This document shows positions 24,390-32,356 of a stretch of 37,673 nucleotides of DNA, piece after piece (positions within the stretch are counted from its first letter, which is position 1; each line of letters starts with the position of its first letter). The notes under the pieces are model-generated. The model was not told where the DNA came from. It ran no database searches and was given only the letters and a program-made list of their open reading frames with translations. Origin of the DNA: CBCPMX01 sp965120355 (GTDB lineage: Bacteria > Bacillota > Clostridia > Oscillospirales > Oscillospiraceae); contig CBCPMX010000053.1 in the NCBI GenBank assembly GCA_965120355.1, forward strand, positions 1-37,673. The letters run 5' to 3'. A program made the translations under genes and the position numbers.

Positions 24390-25615
24390 AGGAATCCTCC
24401 TTCTGTGTTATCCCGGCAGCGTTTCCGGTACTCGCTGGGGCGCATATTGGTGATGCGGCGGAACAGCGTCAGAAAATAGGAATAATTTTCATATCCCACA
24501 CGCGCCGCAACCTCACCCACCGGCAAATCCGTATGCGCAAGCAGCTCAAACGCCAGCTTCATCCGTTCCTGAATGATATATTCGGAAATGCTCATTCCCG
24601 TCTCTTTTTTAAAGAGGCGGGCCAGGTGATTTTGACTTAAATGCACATAGCTGGCGATCTCCTGGCGGGTGAACTCCTGATTCAGGTGCTGGCGAATGAA
24701 ATCCTTGGCCTGCTCCGTATAATTTTTCTTCCGGTTCTCCTGCTCCAGGTACACGGAGAACTGGGTAACCGACCAAAAGCACCAATTCAGTGTGTCGGAA
24801 ACCGAATTTTGCGCATTTCGCAAGAGCTCCACCCCGCGTTCCGTAGCAAAAATCAGACGCGAAGGAATGGATTTCTCCATCAGTGAAGCAGAAAGCAGCT
24901 GGTTGAAGTCCTGAATGAACTGGATCAGGCTGGTGCGGCTGACATGCAGCTCGGTGCCGTCCCGAAGCCAGAACTGTTCCAGCGCCATCAACAGCTGATT
25001 GAATTTGTGCTCAGACAGGAGATAATACCACTGCTTCATGTCTGGCAGCACATCCAACGCGCGGGACGGATGGCCTTGTTCCAGCACCATCAGGGATCTT
25101 CCGCTGACATTGTTTTTATCCGCGTCCATCAGAAGATCTGCGGCGGCAGACAGCGCTTCTATCGCGGATGGCGGCGCAACATAACAGCATAATTCACACC
25201 CGAGGGAATCCGCCACTTGGACGGACAGATCCCTGCAGGACAGCAGCAGCGCAGCTTTGCTGGCAAAGGTCGCGCTGCGAAGAATTGCAATATACCGGCC
25301 GTCTTCAATTTTAACACAGCCGTTTTCAAATTGATCACAGTGCAGCCACTGATAAATGGATTCCACAATGGTGCTGCCGAGGTCGAACCGCTTCCGCCAG
25401 TCTGCCGCCTGATTCCATTGTTTTACCCGGATCAGGACCGGCCAAAAGGGGCCGCTTGAGATTTGCAGTGCCGGCATGGCGGATATCGCATCTGCCGGCG
25501 AAGGATATTTCTCAAACAGCACGTCGGTCCAGAACCGGTCGTTTTGAAACCGGCGGAAGGCGTCTTCCGGAGAGACAGGATTCGGTCCGGACAGCTGCGG
25601 CAATTTCTGATCCAT
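24353..25615 (-). CDS. AraC-family transcriptional regulator (AraC2)
   Basis: This 420-residue regulator has a long N-terminal sensing region (1-310) unrelated in detail to AraC1 and a C-terminal AraC double HTH (about 315-410: FIRQHLNQEFTRQEIASYVHL, NHLARLFKKETGMSISEYI, LPVGEVAARVGYENYSYFLTLFRR and PSEYRKR). The HTH closely resembles YesN-type regulators that pair with lipoprotein solute-binding proteins in Firmicutes. No receiver domain is present. The ATG at 25615 follows AAAGGGGG. It lies 56 bases after the SBP2 stop, with a hairpin between, and overlaps Flv2, so the three genes form one unit. Confidence 0.9.
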   Translation of the reverse strand: MDQKLPQLSGPNPVSPEDAFRRFQNDRFWTDVLFEKYPSPADAISAMPALQISSGPFWPVLIRVKQWNQAADWRKRFDLGSTIVESIYQWLHCDQFENGCVKIEDGRYIAILRSATFASKAALLLSCRDLSVQVADSLGCELCCYVAPPSAIEALSAAADLLMDADKNNVSGRSLMVLEQGHPSRALDVLPDMKQWYYLLSEHKFNQLLMALEQFWLRDGTELHVSRTSLIQFIQDFNQLLSASLMEKSIPSRLIFATERGVELLRNAQNSVSDTLNWCFWSVTQFSVYLEQENRKKNYTEQAKDFIRQHLNQEFTRQEIASYVHLSQNHLARLFKKETGMSISEYIIQERMKLAFELLAHTDLPVGEVAARVGYENYSYFLTLFRRITNMRPSEYRKRCRDNTEGGFLWTGKHRFYMLP

Positions 25616-25640
25616 CTGCGCCCCCTTTCCAGCGAAGAAG

Positions 25641-25667
25641 ATGGGGCAGGGGAGCGCCCTGCCCCAT
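25641..25667 (-). terminator. Hairpin between SBP2 and AraC2
   Basis: A perfect 11-bp stem ATGGGGCAGGG/CCCTGCCCCAT with a 5-base loop, followed on the minus strand by CTTCTTC. With such a weak T-tract it is more likely a partial attenuator that lowers AraC2-Flv2 expression relative to SBP2 than a full terminator. Confidence 0.5.
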
Positions 25668-25671
25668 TGGA

Positions 25672-27411
25672 TTATCCGACAAAGGAATCGTATGCCTCCT
25701 GATAGAGTTCAATCACACGGTCAATGCCAAAGCTGTGCATGGACGCTACATAGCTGTCCCAATTGTCCAGAGAATCCGAGCCGATGATGAATTCGATAAT
25801 TTTGCCGGAGACGTAGGTCGTAATGTCACCAATCAAATTGGCAAATTCCTGCGCCTGTTCCGTATTCAGCGCAACGCCGTTGGGCATGGTATAGAGGTCA
25901 TCGGTGTTGCTGTCCCAGATTTGGCGGGCTTCAATGGCCACTTCATTATACGCAATATCGCCGCGGCTTTCAACCTCTACAAATGGGCCGATGGTCAGTG
26001 TGTACATCACCTGAGTCTGCCGCATGGACAGTCCGTCAGGGTTGTTGTAGATCAGTTCCGTATACATGGGATTTCCGTCGGCGTCATAAGTCCGGCCTTC
26101 GCCTTCCACGCCATAATTGCAAAGCAGGCTTCCTTCTTCGGTAAAGAAGTAGTCAATGTACCGCAGGCACAGCTCCGGATCCCAGCAGTCAGTGGTGATA
26201 GCCCACGTGATGCCGCCCAACGTGGAGCTGGAAGCGCCGAAGTGCAGCGTCTGGCCCTCATAGGCAACGGCGTCGGCAACGGCCACGATTTTGGCGTTGG
26301 GATCTGCCATCATGCTCTGCAGCAGCTCGATCTGGAAATAGTCGTGGCACCAGAGCCCCACCTGGTCCGTAGTAGTCTTGCTGGATTCAATCCCATGGCC
26401 GTTGTTTTCGATGTAGAAATCCCGGCCGATCAGCCCTTCCTCATACCATTGATGCATCAAAGCCAAATAGTCCCGGAAGCCATCTTCAATCCAGCCGCAT
26501 TTGACTTCTCCGTCTACCTGATAGATTGGATAGGTGCCCATGAAGTCCGCATATTGACCGGATACGTCAAAGGCAGACGTGAACTGATTGCCGTCCTGCA
26601 CCCCGCCTGCCGCCAGACCATATGCCTCTGTGGCGCCCATCTCATTTTTAAACGCCAGCAGCACATCGTGAAATTCATCCAATGTAGAGGGCGTCTCAAG
26701 CCCCAAAGCATCCAGCCAGTCCTGACGAATTACCAGGCCCGTGCTGGAAGCGGCCGGCTCGGCCAACAATCGGTGAATTTCGGCAAAGCGTCCGGAGGCA
26801 GTGGTGGTCGCGGCCAACAGTTCCGGATCTTCCGAGATCAGGCTGTAATAGTGGGGGGCATTCTCCTGAATCAAATCCGTCAGGTCTAGAATGACATTGT
26901 CTTCAATGGCCTTGTCCATACCGCCTGAATAGTAACTGCCGGCATCATAGAACAAATCCGGATAGTCGCCGGAAACCACCAGCAGATTGAAGTTTTCTGT
27001 GGCCGTGGTGACCGATTGCAGCATAAATGTCAGATTGACGTTGGTAACTTCCTCCACAGCCTTCAATACACTGTTTTTGGGAAGCCACTCCTCCATAGTA
27101 TCTGCCAGATCACCTGGGAAGGAGTACCAGAGTTCAAAGGTGACCGGTTCGTCTGAAAGGGGATACGCAATCTCAGCTGCCGTTTCTTCCACCGGAATCT
27201 CCGGTTCTGGCTCTGCCGCCGGCGCGCTCTCAGAGGGGCTGGAAGAAGGGCTTTCAGCGCTCTGCGATGTTTGGGCCTGCGCTGTCTGTGTGGACACGGA
27301 TTCTTCCTGCTGTGCAGATTCAGCGGCAGCGGGACTGTTCCCACACCCACACAGCATGGTAAGCAGTATTGCAATGACCAAGGTTACTGCAAGGATCGGT
27401 TTCTTTTTCAT
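25672..27411 (-). CDS. Lipoprotein extracellular solute-binding protein (SBP2)
   Basis: This 579-residue surface lipoprotein has a signal peptide with lipid-attachment Cys23 (LCGC), then a Gln/Ser/Glu/Pro linker to about residue 70, then the same binding fold as SBP1 and SBP3. Shared landmarks are WLDALGLETPSTLDEFHDVLLAFK, YGVEGEGRTYDADG and IWDSNTDD. Many Tyr/Trp residues would suit binding of a ring-containing ligand, though this is typical of the family. ATG at 27411 with AGGAGG; the upstream in-frame ATG at 27429 precedes the SD. First in the SBP2-AraC2-Flv2 unit, behind a TGCACAA-type site and a promoter with a good -10 (TATAAA) and no good -35. No importer membrane genes nearby. Confidence 0.9.
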   Translation of the reverse strand: MKKKPILAVTLVIAILLTMLCGCGNSPAAAESAQQEESVSTQTAQAQTSQSAESPSSSPSESAPAAEPEPEIPVEETAAEIAYPLSDEPVTFELWYSFPGDLADTMEEWLPKNSVLKAVEEVTNVNLTFMLQSVTTATENFNLLVVSGDYPDLFYDAGSYYSGGMDKAIEDNVILDLTDLIQENAPHYYSLISEDPELLAATTTASGRFAEIHRLLAEPAASSTGLVIRQDWLDALGLETPSTLDEFHDVLLAFKNEMGATEAYGLAAGGVQDGNQFTSAFDVSGQYADFMGTYPIYQVDGEVKCGWIEDGFRDYLALMHQWYEEGLIGRDFYIENNGHGIESSKTTTDQVGLWCHDYFQIELLQSMMADPNAKIVAVADAVAYEGQTLHFGASSSTLGGITWAITTDCWDPELCLRYIDYFFTEEGSLLCNYGVEGEGRTYDADGNPMYTELIYNNPDGLSMRQTQVMYTLTIGPFVEVESRGDIAYNEVAIEARQIWDSNTDDLYTMPNGVALNTEQAQEFANLIGDITTYVSGKIIEFIIGSDSLDNWDSYVASMHSFGIDRVIELYQEAYDSFVG

Positions 27412-27467
27412 ATCTGTTCCTCCTGTCAAATGGATATTTTATATCGATTTTCGTCGGAGAAACAGAA

Positions 27468-27498
27468 AGGATTTGTGCATTCAAGGTGTGCAAATCCT
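27468..27498 (-). promoter_or_regulatory. Inverted repeat with TGCACA half-sites upstream of SBP2
   Basis: AGGATTTG (27468-27475) and CAAATCCT (27491-27498) are perfect arms. On the minus strand TTTGCACA and ATGCACAAAT occur in tandem and end next to the position expected for the missing -35 box, the usual place for AraC-type activation. Confidence 0.55.
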
Positions 27499-27531
27499 GC
27501 AAGTTTCACACTGTTGAAAGAAATGCGCAGT

Positions 27532-27564
27532 GCGGGCCAGGCTCCGCAGAGAAGCCTGGCCCGC
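27532..27564 (-). terminator. Terminator hairpin after OYE2
   Basis: A perfect 12-bp stem (27532-27543 with 27553-27564), lying about 77 bases beyond the OYE2 stop and before the SBP2 control region. The following minus-strand sequence is only moderately T-rich, so its efficiency is uncertain. Confidence 0.6.
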
Positions 27565-27640
27565 AAAAACTATACCGGTGATGGATCTGATCCAGACCGC
27601 GTAAATCGCGAGGTTCACAATTCAGGCCGGTTGGAAGCGC

Positions 27641-29608
27641 TCAAATGAGTGTAACAGCGGCGGAGAAGCCGTCGCGTATGGCGCAGCGGATGTCGCCAGG
27701 CTTCCGGCAGTCGCCCAGCACACGGATTTGCAGCGCGAGGGCAGCGTATCCGTCCAAGCCTTCCAGAACCGGCTCCATGTATCCGCACAGAACAATGTCG
27801 TCGCAGGTAAGCGTATGCTCCGTGCCGCTGTGCAGATAGGTGAGGCCGGAAGGCGTCAGGCCGGTGGTTTCCGCCTGTGTGAGAATGGTCAGGCGCGGTT
27901 CGCTGCGCCAATATTCTTCGCAAATTTCACGATAGTGGACATCGTGCGCGTTGTGGGCTGCCTGCCGCTGCCGGGTCAGCAGGGTCACCTGATAGCCCGC
28001 TCTGGCCAGGTATAGGGCGGTTTCCGTGCCGGTTTCCGCGCCGCCGACCACGGCGACATGCCTGCCGGCGGGCAGCGTCCCGCCCAGAACCTCCAACGCT
28101 GTATAAGTGCGGCGCTGGTCCAGCCCCGGCAGTTCCGGCTTGGTGGGCTGCGCGCCGGTGGCGATCCAGATGGCGTCCCAGGGACTTTGCGCCAACAGCG
28201 CAGGCGTGGCGGCAGTGCCGCAGCGGACGGCGACTGGGGCTTTTTGGAGCTGCGTCTCCAAGTGCTCCAGAAACTTTCGGACCGGCCATTTGAAGTCCGG
28301 TGCGGAGGCAAACCGAAGCTGCCCGCCCAGGGCCGCTTCCTTCTCAAACAATGTGACCTGATGGCCCAGGGAGGCCGCGGTCAGGGCCGCCTGCATACCG
28401 GCGGGACCACCGCCAATGACAGCGATCTGTTTTGGAGAACTGGTGCGCTTGGGCGGAAGGAAGCCCGGCTCCAGCTGCTTTTGCAGCAGGGGATTGACAG
28501 AGCAGCCGGGATTTGGCTCGGCGGGCTTCGTGTGGCATTTGTTGCAGCGGATACACGGCGTGACGTCGGTTCCGCGGCCCTCCAATATTTTCTGATAGTA
28601 GCCGGGGTCGCAGAGGAACGCTCTGGCCATATAGATCATATCCGCCATTCCCTGTGCCAGAAAGGCTTCGTTTTGGGCGGGATCCTGAAACCCGCCTATG
28701 GGGGCAAGGAGAACATCGATGTCCATGGATTTCAGCACTCGTGCGTATTGCAGGGTCAGCGGCAGTTCCGGCGTAGAATTCAGGCCAATGGGATGCGCGG
28801 ATTCGACGGTTGGCGCGCGAAGCTGCACTATGTCGATAAGCGGCGCCCAGGCGCGGAGGTATCCGCCCAGGTCTTCGGTGGAATAACCGCCGTCTGCCGC
28901 CTCGCCGCTGACTTGCAGCTCCAGAAGGAATCGGTTCCCGCAGGCCAGCCGGGCCTTTTCAAACGCCTCCTTCGCCAGGGCTGTCGGAACGCCATAGCGA
29001 TCCTGCCGGTGGTTGCACTGGCGGGATAGGGACTTTGCAAGCAGCGAACTGTTGTAGCACATATAGAAGCCCGCGCCGTCAAAGCCCAGGTCGCGGTACA
29101 GCCGGCACCGGCTTGCGAACAGTGTTGTGAGCCGGTCCAGCGCTTCTGCGGGAATTTCGTCAAATTCCCAGCCGGAGGGCTCCAGTTCCATCAGTGAGCC
29201 CATGGCTAGGGAACCCTGATCATGGATAGCCTGCACCGCATGGATATAGGTCAGCTTGACATTGGCGATGGACAGGTCCGGGCCGCCCATGGCGCCGGGA
29301 GGAGGGGGGCCGCCGCCTTCGGCGAAGGGGTCCGGCGGTTCTGCGCCGGACCCTGCGGGTTCGGGGGGAGGGAAGGGCTGCTTCATGGGACGGCTGTCCG
29401 GATTTTGCCCGCGGCCGCTGGGCAGGGTCACGATTGCCGCGCCGTTCCGGGCCATATACTGCGCGTAGGGGATCAGGGATTCCCGGACTTCCGTGGACTC
29501 TACGCCGGTGGAGAACGGCGGATAGGCCCGGGACATGCCCATGCGGTTTCGGATGACAATTCCGCGGCGGACCAGCGGCGTCAGCAGGTGCGGATAGGGG
29601 GACTGCAA
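27641..29608 (-). CDS. Old-Yellow-Enzyme family Fe-S flavoprotein reductase with divergent active site (OYE2)
   Basis: This 655-residue paralogue of OYE1 has the same three-part layout: FMN barrel, Fe-S motif (TPCIRCNKCHTKPAEPNPGC; Cys352, 355, 358 and 369), and FAD/NAD(P) folds beginning IAVIGGGPAGMQ (about 395) and VAVVGGAETGTETALYLARAG. As in OYE1 the GFDG block is followed by FYMCY (181-185) instead of the IHxAH histidines, and the QLxHxGR block reads GSLMELEPS. A Pro/Gly insertion (about 77-110, e.g. PFPPPEPAGSGAEPP) interrupts the barrel near an early loop and is absent from OYE1. I take the TTG at 29608 as start because AAGGAGG lies eight bases before it and the barrel starts at once (SPYPHLLTPLVRRGIVIRNR). 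It is 13 bases after SBP3, in one operon with SBP3 and Flv3. Confidence 0.87.
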   Translation of the reverse strand: MQSPYPHLLTPLVRRGIVIRNRMGMSRAYPPFSTGVESTEVRESLIPYAQYMARNGAAIVTLPSGRGQNPDSRPMKQPFPPPEPAGSGAEPPDPFAEGGGPPPPGAMGGPDLSIANVKLTYIHAVQAIHDQGSLAMGSLMELEPSGWEFDEIPAEALDRLTTLFASRCRLYRDLGFDGAGFYMCYNSSLLAKSLSRQCNHRQDRYGVPTALAKEAFEKARLACGNRFLLELQVSGEAADGGYSTEDLGGYLRAWAPLIDIVQLRAPTVESAHPIGLNSTPELPLTLQYARVLKSMDIDVLLAPIGGFQDPAQNEAFLAQGMADMIYMARAFLCDPGYYQKILEGRGTDVTPCIRCNKCHTKPAEPNPGCSVNPLLQKQLEPGFLPPKRTSSPKQIAVIGGGPAGMQAALTAASLGHQVTLFEKEAALGGQLRFASAPDFKWPVRKFLEHLETQLQKAPVAVRCGTAATPALLAQSPWDAIWIATGAQPTKPELPGLDQRRTYTALEVLGGTLPAGRHVAVVGGAETGTETALYLARAGYQVTLLTRQRQAAHNAHDVHYREICEEYWRSEPRLTILTQAETTGLTPSGLTYLHSGTEHTLTCDDIVLCGYMEPVLEGLDGYAALALQIRVLGDCRKPGDIRCAIRDGFSAAVTLI

Positions 29609-29621
29609 ACAGATTGCCTCC

Positions 29622-31349
29622 TTACTGTGCGTTGAGGCGGTCCAAAGCCGCCTGTGTGATTTCGACGATCTCATTGGCGCCCAGAGAAACCAGTGTTTCC
29701 TGGAAGGTATCCCAGTTGTCCGCCACGGACAGATCGCCCACGATGAATTTCAAGATCATTTCTGAACAGTATGTGCCGACCTCCTGGGTCAGTGTGGCGC
29801 GGCGCTCGGATTCCTCAGGCGTGAGAGTCACATTGGCAGAGAGATTCCAGTCCTCGTCGCGGTTGGATTCCCAGGCTTCGATGGCTGCGACCTGGCTGGC
29901 GTCAAATGCGGCGTAGTAGCGGCCCACGTCCAGCGCAAAGGGGCCTTCGTAGAGACAATATTTGGACAGCGCGCTGACATAGGTATATGTGTCGTTATTT
30001 AAGATCATATCGGTGTAGACAGGGACGCCGTTCTCGATTGTGTAGGTTTCTCCTTCAAAGCCATAGTTGGCCAACATATACCCCTCGTCTGTGTAGAGAT
30101 AGTCGAAAAATTGCAGGACATACTCCGGGTGCGCGCAGTCTGTGGATATGGCATACCCCTGGCTGAGCGTCACATAGCGGGCGGTGTTGTCGCCCAGATG
30201 GATGGTTTCACCGGCGGTGCGGGTCACATCGGCCATGCCTATGATATAGGCATTTTCATCGGTAAGGATGCTGGTCAGGGTAGGGATCTCATTGACCGCG
30301 CCGTACCAGACGAAGCTGGTGTTGCTGGAAATGGCGTCCTGGGGCGGGCCCATGCCGTTGTTGGTGAAAAAGTCGCGGTAGAGAAGGCCCTCAGCGTACC
30401 ATTGCGCCAGCATCTCCAAATATTCCCGGTATTCCGGTTCCAGCAGCCCCAGCTTTACCTCGCCGTCGATCTGATACAGATTCAGAGAATAGAAGGGCCG
30501 CCAGGTGACCGTAGTCATCACACCAAGTCCGCCACCCAGCCAGGAGCAGTTCTGACTGCCATCTTTGGAAAGGATCAGCGGCTCGGAATCGGGGTATGCG
30601 GTCTTCATGGCAAGCAGCATATCGTGAAATTCGTCGAAAGTTTCCGGAAGAGACAGTCCCAGTTCGTCAAGAATGTCGCCGCGAATTTGTCCGCCAAACT
30701 GCGTATAGCCGGTGTTGATGGGCAGTACGCCAAGGAACCCGTTGTCAGCCTGGGCCGCTTCATACAGGCCATAGTCCAGCAGCGCCTGCTTATAGTTCGG
30801 CAGGTAGCCGTCCATATATGCATCCAGGGAAATGATGATCTCTTCCTCCAGCGCTGTGTCAAAAGAGGGATAGTAGTCGCCCAGCTTGCTGCCCCAGCAG
30901 TCTGGATAGTCGCCGCCGGCGATCATCAGCGGATAGACGGTGCTGGCATCCATGCGAAGATCCCACTCGATTTGAATCCCCAGCAGTTCCGAGATATATT
31001 GGTAGACTTCATTTTCCGCCAAGCCGTCTGTGATAACGCCCTGTTCGTAGTCCACATTTCGGATGTCCAACCAGGTGAAGCTGACAGGTGCTTCATAGAT
31101 GGGATAGACGGTTTTCGTGGGTTCAGCGTCAGATTCCGGATCTTCCGGGGCAGAGGTTTCGGATTCTTCCTGTACAGGGTCTGTCTCGATGGACTGTGTT
31201 TCGGACACAGCGGCAGATTCCTGCGGCGTTTCCACAACTTCTGCAGGCTCGGCGGCAGGAACGTCAGCCGTTACGCTGCCGCAGGCCGTCAGTCCGCCGA
31301 GAAACAGTATCAAACTCAGAAGCATCGACAATATGCGGTTCGTTCTCAT
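29622..31349 (-). CDS. Lipoprotein extracellular solute-binding protein (SBP3)
   Basis: This is a 575-residue lipoprotein with lipobox LTAC (Cys23), an acidic Glu/Ser/Thr/Pro linker to about residue 80, and the family binding fold. GLSLPETFDEFHDMLLAMK, ADVTRTAGETIHLGD, YGFEGETYTIENG and AWESNRDED align with SBP1 and SBP2. ATG at 31349 with GAGGAGG. It sits between Flv3 (48 bases upstream) and OYE2 (13 bases downstream), so a surface binding protein, a flavin carrier and a cytoplasmic reductase are co-transcribed. Because no transporter is present, it may act as a receptor or scavenging protein, or deliver to a shared importer elsewhere. Confidence 0.9.
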   Translation of the reverse strand: MRTNRILSMLLSLILFLGGLTACGSVTADVPAAEPAEVVETPQESAAVSETQSIETDPVQEESETSAPEDPESDAEPTKTVYPIYEAPVSFTWLDIRNVDYEQGVITDGLAENEVYQYISELLGIQIEWDLRMDASTVYPLMIAGGDYPDCWGSKLGDYYPSFDTALEEEIIISLDAYMDGYLPNYKQALLDYGLYEAAQADNGFLGVLPINTGYTQFGGQIRGDILDELGLSLPETFDEFHDMLLAMKTAYPDSEPLILSKDGSQNCSWLGGGLGVMTTVTWRPFYSLNLYQIDGEVKLGLLEPEYREYLEMLAQWYAEGLLYRDFFTNNGMGPPQDAISSNTSFVWYGAVNEIPTLTSILTDENAYIIGMADVTRTAGETIHLGDNTARYVTLSQGYAISTDCAHPEYVLQFFDYLYTDEGYMLANYGFEGETYTIENGVPVYTDMILNNDTYTYVSALSKYCLYEGPFALDVGRYYAAFDASQVAAIEAWESNRDEDWNLSANVTLTPEESERRATLTQEVGTYCSEMILKFIVGDLSVADNWDTFQETLVSLGANEIVEITQAALDRLNAQ

Positions 31350-31397
31350 AAAGTTTCCTCCTCAACAAGCGCATTGCGTCAGGCAAGCTGTGGGACG

Positions 31398-32195
31398 TCA
31401 ACCGATACAAAGATATTCTCCGTGGGATTCCTGCGGCACGGTGCGGCCAAAGAAATAGTCCTGGATCAGATTTTGCATGAAATACTCCGCCATGGTCAGA
31501 TCGTGGGCGTTGGGCCGGTTCTCCAGATCATACTTCGGGGCGATAAAGTGCTCCATGCCCTCATAGTCCGGCATGTCGCGTGGGTCTGCCACGGCGTCCC
31601 GCATGGCCTGATGTTTTTCCGGCGTCAACTTGGCAAAAGCGGGGTCATCCGGGTTGGTCTTATACAGCTGCACCAGCGGCGCGGCCTTTTCCACCTGAAC
31701 GCCCATAATGGCGGCGGTGCGGTCCACGGCCATGTGGGAGATTTCGCAGCCAGGGCAGGAGAATTGGCCGACAATCTTCAGCCGCAGACACTCCAGATAC
31801 TGTTTTTCCACGGCCAAGGTGGAGTAAGCCTCCCGAATGGCGCCTGCATAAGTGGCAAACACGACGGCTTTGACATCCGGGGACGGGCCGCCCTGCATAT
31901 CCATGCCGGGCCCCATGCCGCCGCGCCACATGCGGGGCGGTTCCGGTTGCGTCAGCCCCAGGACACGTCCGATATTGGGAGCCGGAATCCCGGCCATAAC
32001 GGGACTGCCGAGACAGACAATGTCATAGTCATCAAAATAGACCGGCGTTTGCTTGAAGTTCGTTTTTCCGTCGATCTTCACCAGATCGCAGCTCCAGCCG
32101 CAGCCGAGGAAAGCTTTTTCAAAGGCTTTGGCGACCTGTTCAGTGTTGCCGGTGATGGATGCGTATAGAATGAGTCCTCTTTGTTTGATTGCCAT
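31398..32195 (-). CDS. Flavodoxin-like protein with long C-terminal extension (Flv3)
   Basis: The 265-residue protein carries LILYASITGNTEQVAKAF (FMN loop), FDDYDIVCLGSP, PPRMW, VVFATYAGA, GQFSCPGCE and NRPNAHDLTMAEYFMQNLIQDYF. A Gly/Met/Pro segment (GGMGPGMDMQGGPSP) occupies the loop after PPRMW. ATG at 32195 with AAAGGAGG eight bases upstream; the longer frame runs into the control region. First gene of the Flv3-SBP3-OYE2 operon. As for the paralogues, FMN-based electron transfer is known for the fold, while the link to OYE2 rests on co-transcription. Confidence 0.87.
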   Translation of the reverse strand: MAIKQRGLILYASITGNTEQVAKAFEKAFLGCGWSCDLVKIDGKTNFKQTPVYFDDYDIVCLGSPVMAGIPAPNIGRVLGLTQPEPPRMWRGGMGPGMDMQGGPSPDVKAVVFATYAGAIREAYSTLAVEKQYLECLRLKIVGQFSCPGCEISHMAVDRTAAIMGVQVEKAAPLVQLYKTNPDDPAFAKLTPEKHQAMRDAVADPRDMPDYEGMEHFIAPKYDLENRPNAHDLTMAEYFMQNLIQDYFFGRTVPQESHGEYLCIG

Positions 32196-32284
32196 ATGGA
32201 GTGCCTCCTTTGAGATTGATTCAGGTAAACTCATTGTATCGAAAACAGTCGAAAAAAACTTGCAGTTTTCCATCTTTCTACCTC

Positions 32285-32298
32285 CACAATTTGTGCAT
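32285..32298 (-). promoter_or_regulatory. TGCACAA-type site upstream of the Flv3-SBP3-OYE2 operon
   Basis: A palindrome CACAATTTGTG (32285-32295) embedded in minus-strand AGATGCACAAATTG, almost the same as the arm before Flv1 (AGATGCACAATTCG). Further downstream AACTGCAAGTTT may be a second half-site before a TACAAT -10 box that lacks a good -35. Confidence 0.55.
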
Positions 32299-32306
32299 CT
32301 TTCCAT

Positions 32307-32345
32307 AAAGCAGCCCCATCTGCCATAGGCAGATGGGGCTGCTTT
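32307..32345 (-). terminator. Terminator of the two-gene ABC exporter operon
   Basis: A perfect stem of about 18 bp (AAAGCAGCCCCATCTGCC and its complement) with a 3-base loop and T residues at the end on the minus strand, directly after the second exporter gene. Confidence 0.8.
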
Positions 32346-32356
32346 GGACTGTGTGT

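Noticed and set aside
30111..32168. 685-codon plus-strand frame opposite SBP3 and Flv3
   Set aside because: It spans two real genes and the space between them on the other strand; composition is unlike a protein and there is no RBS.
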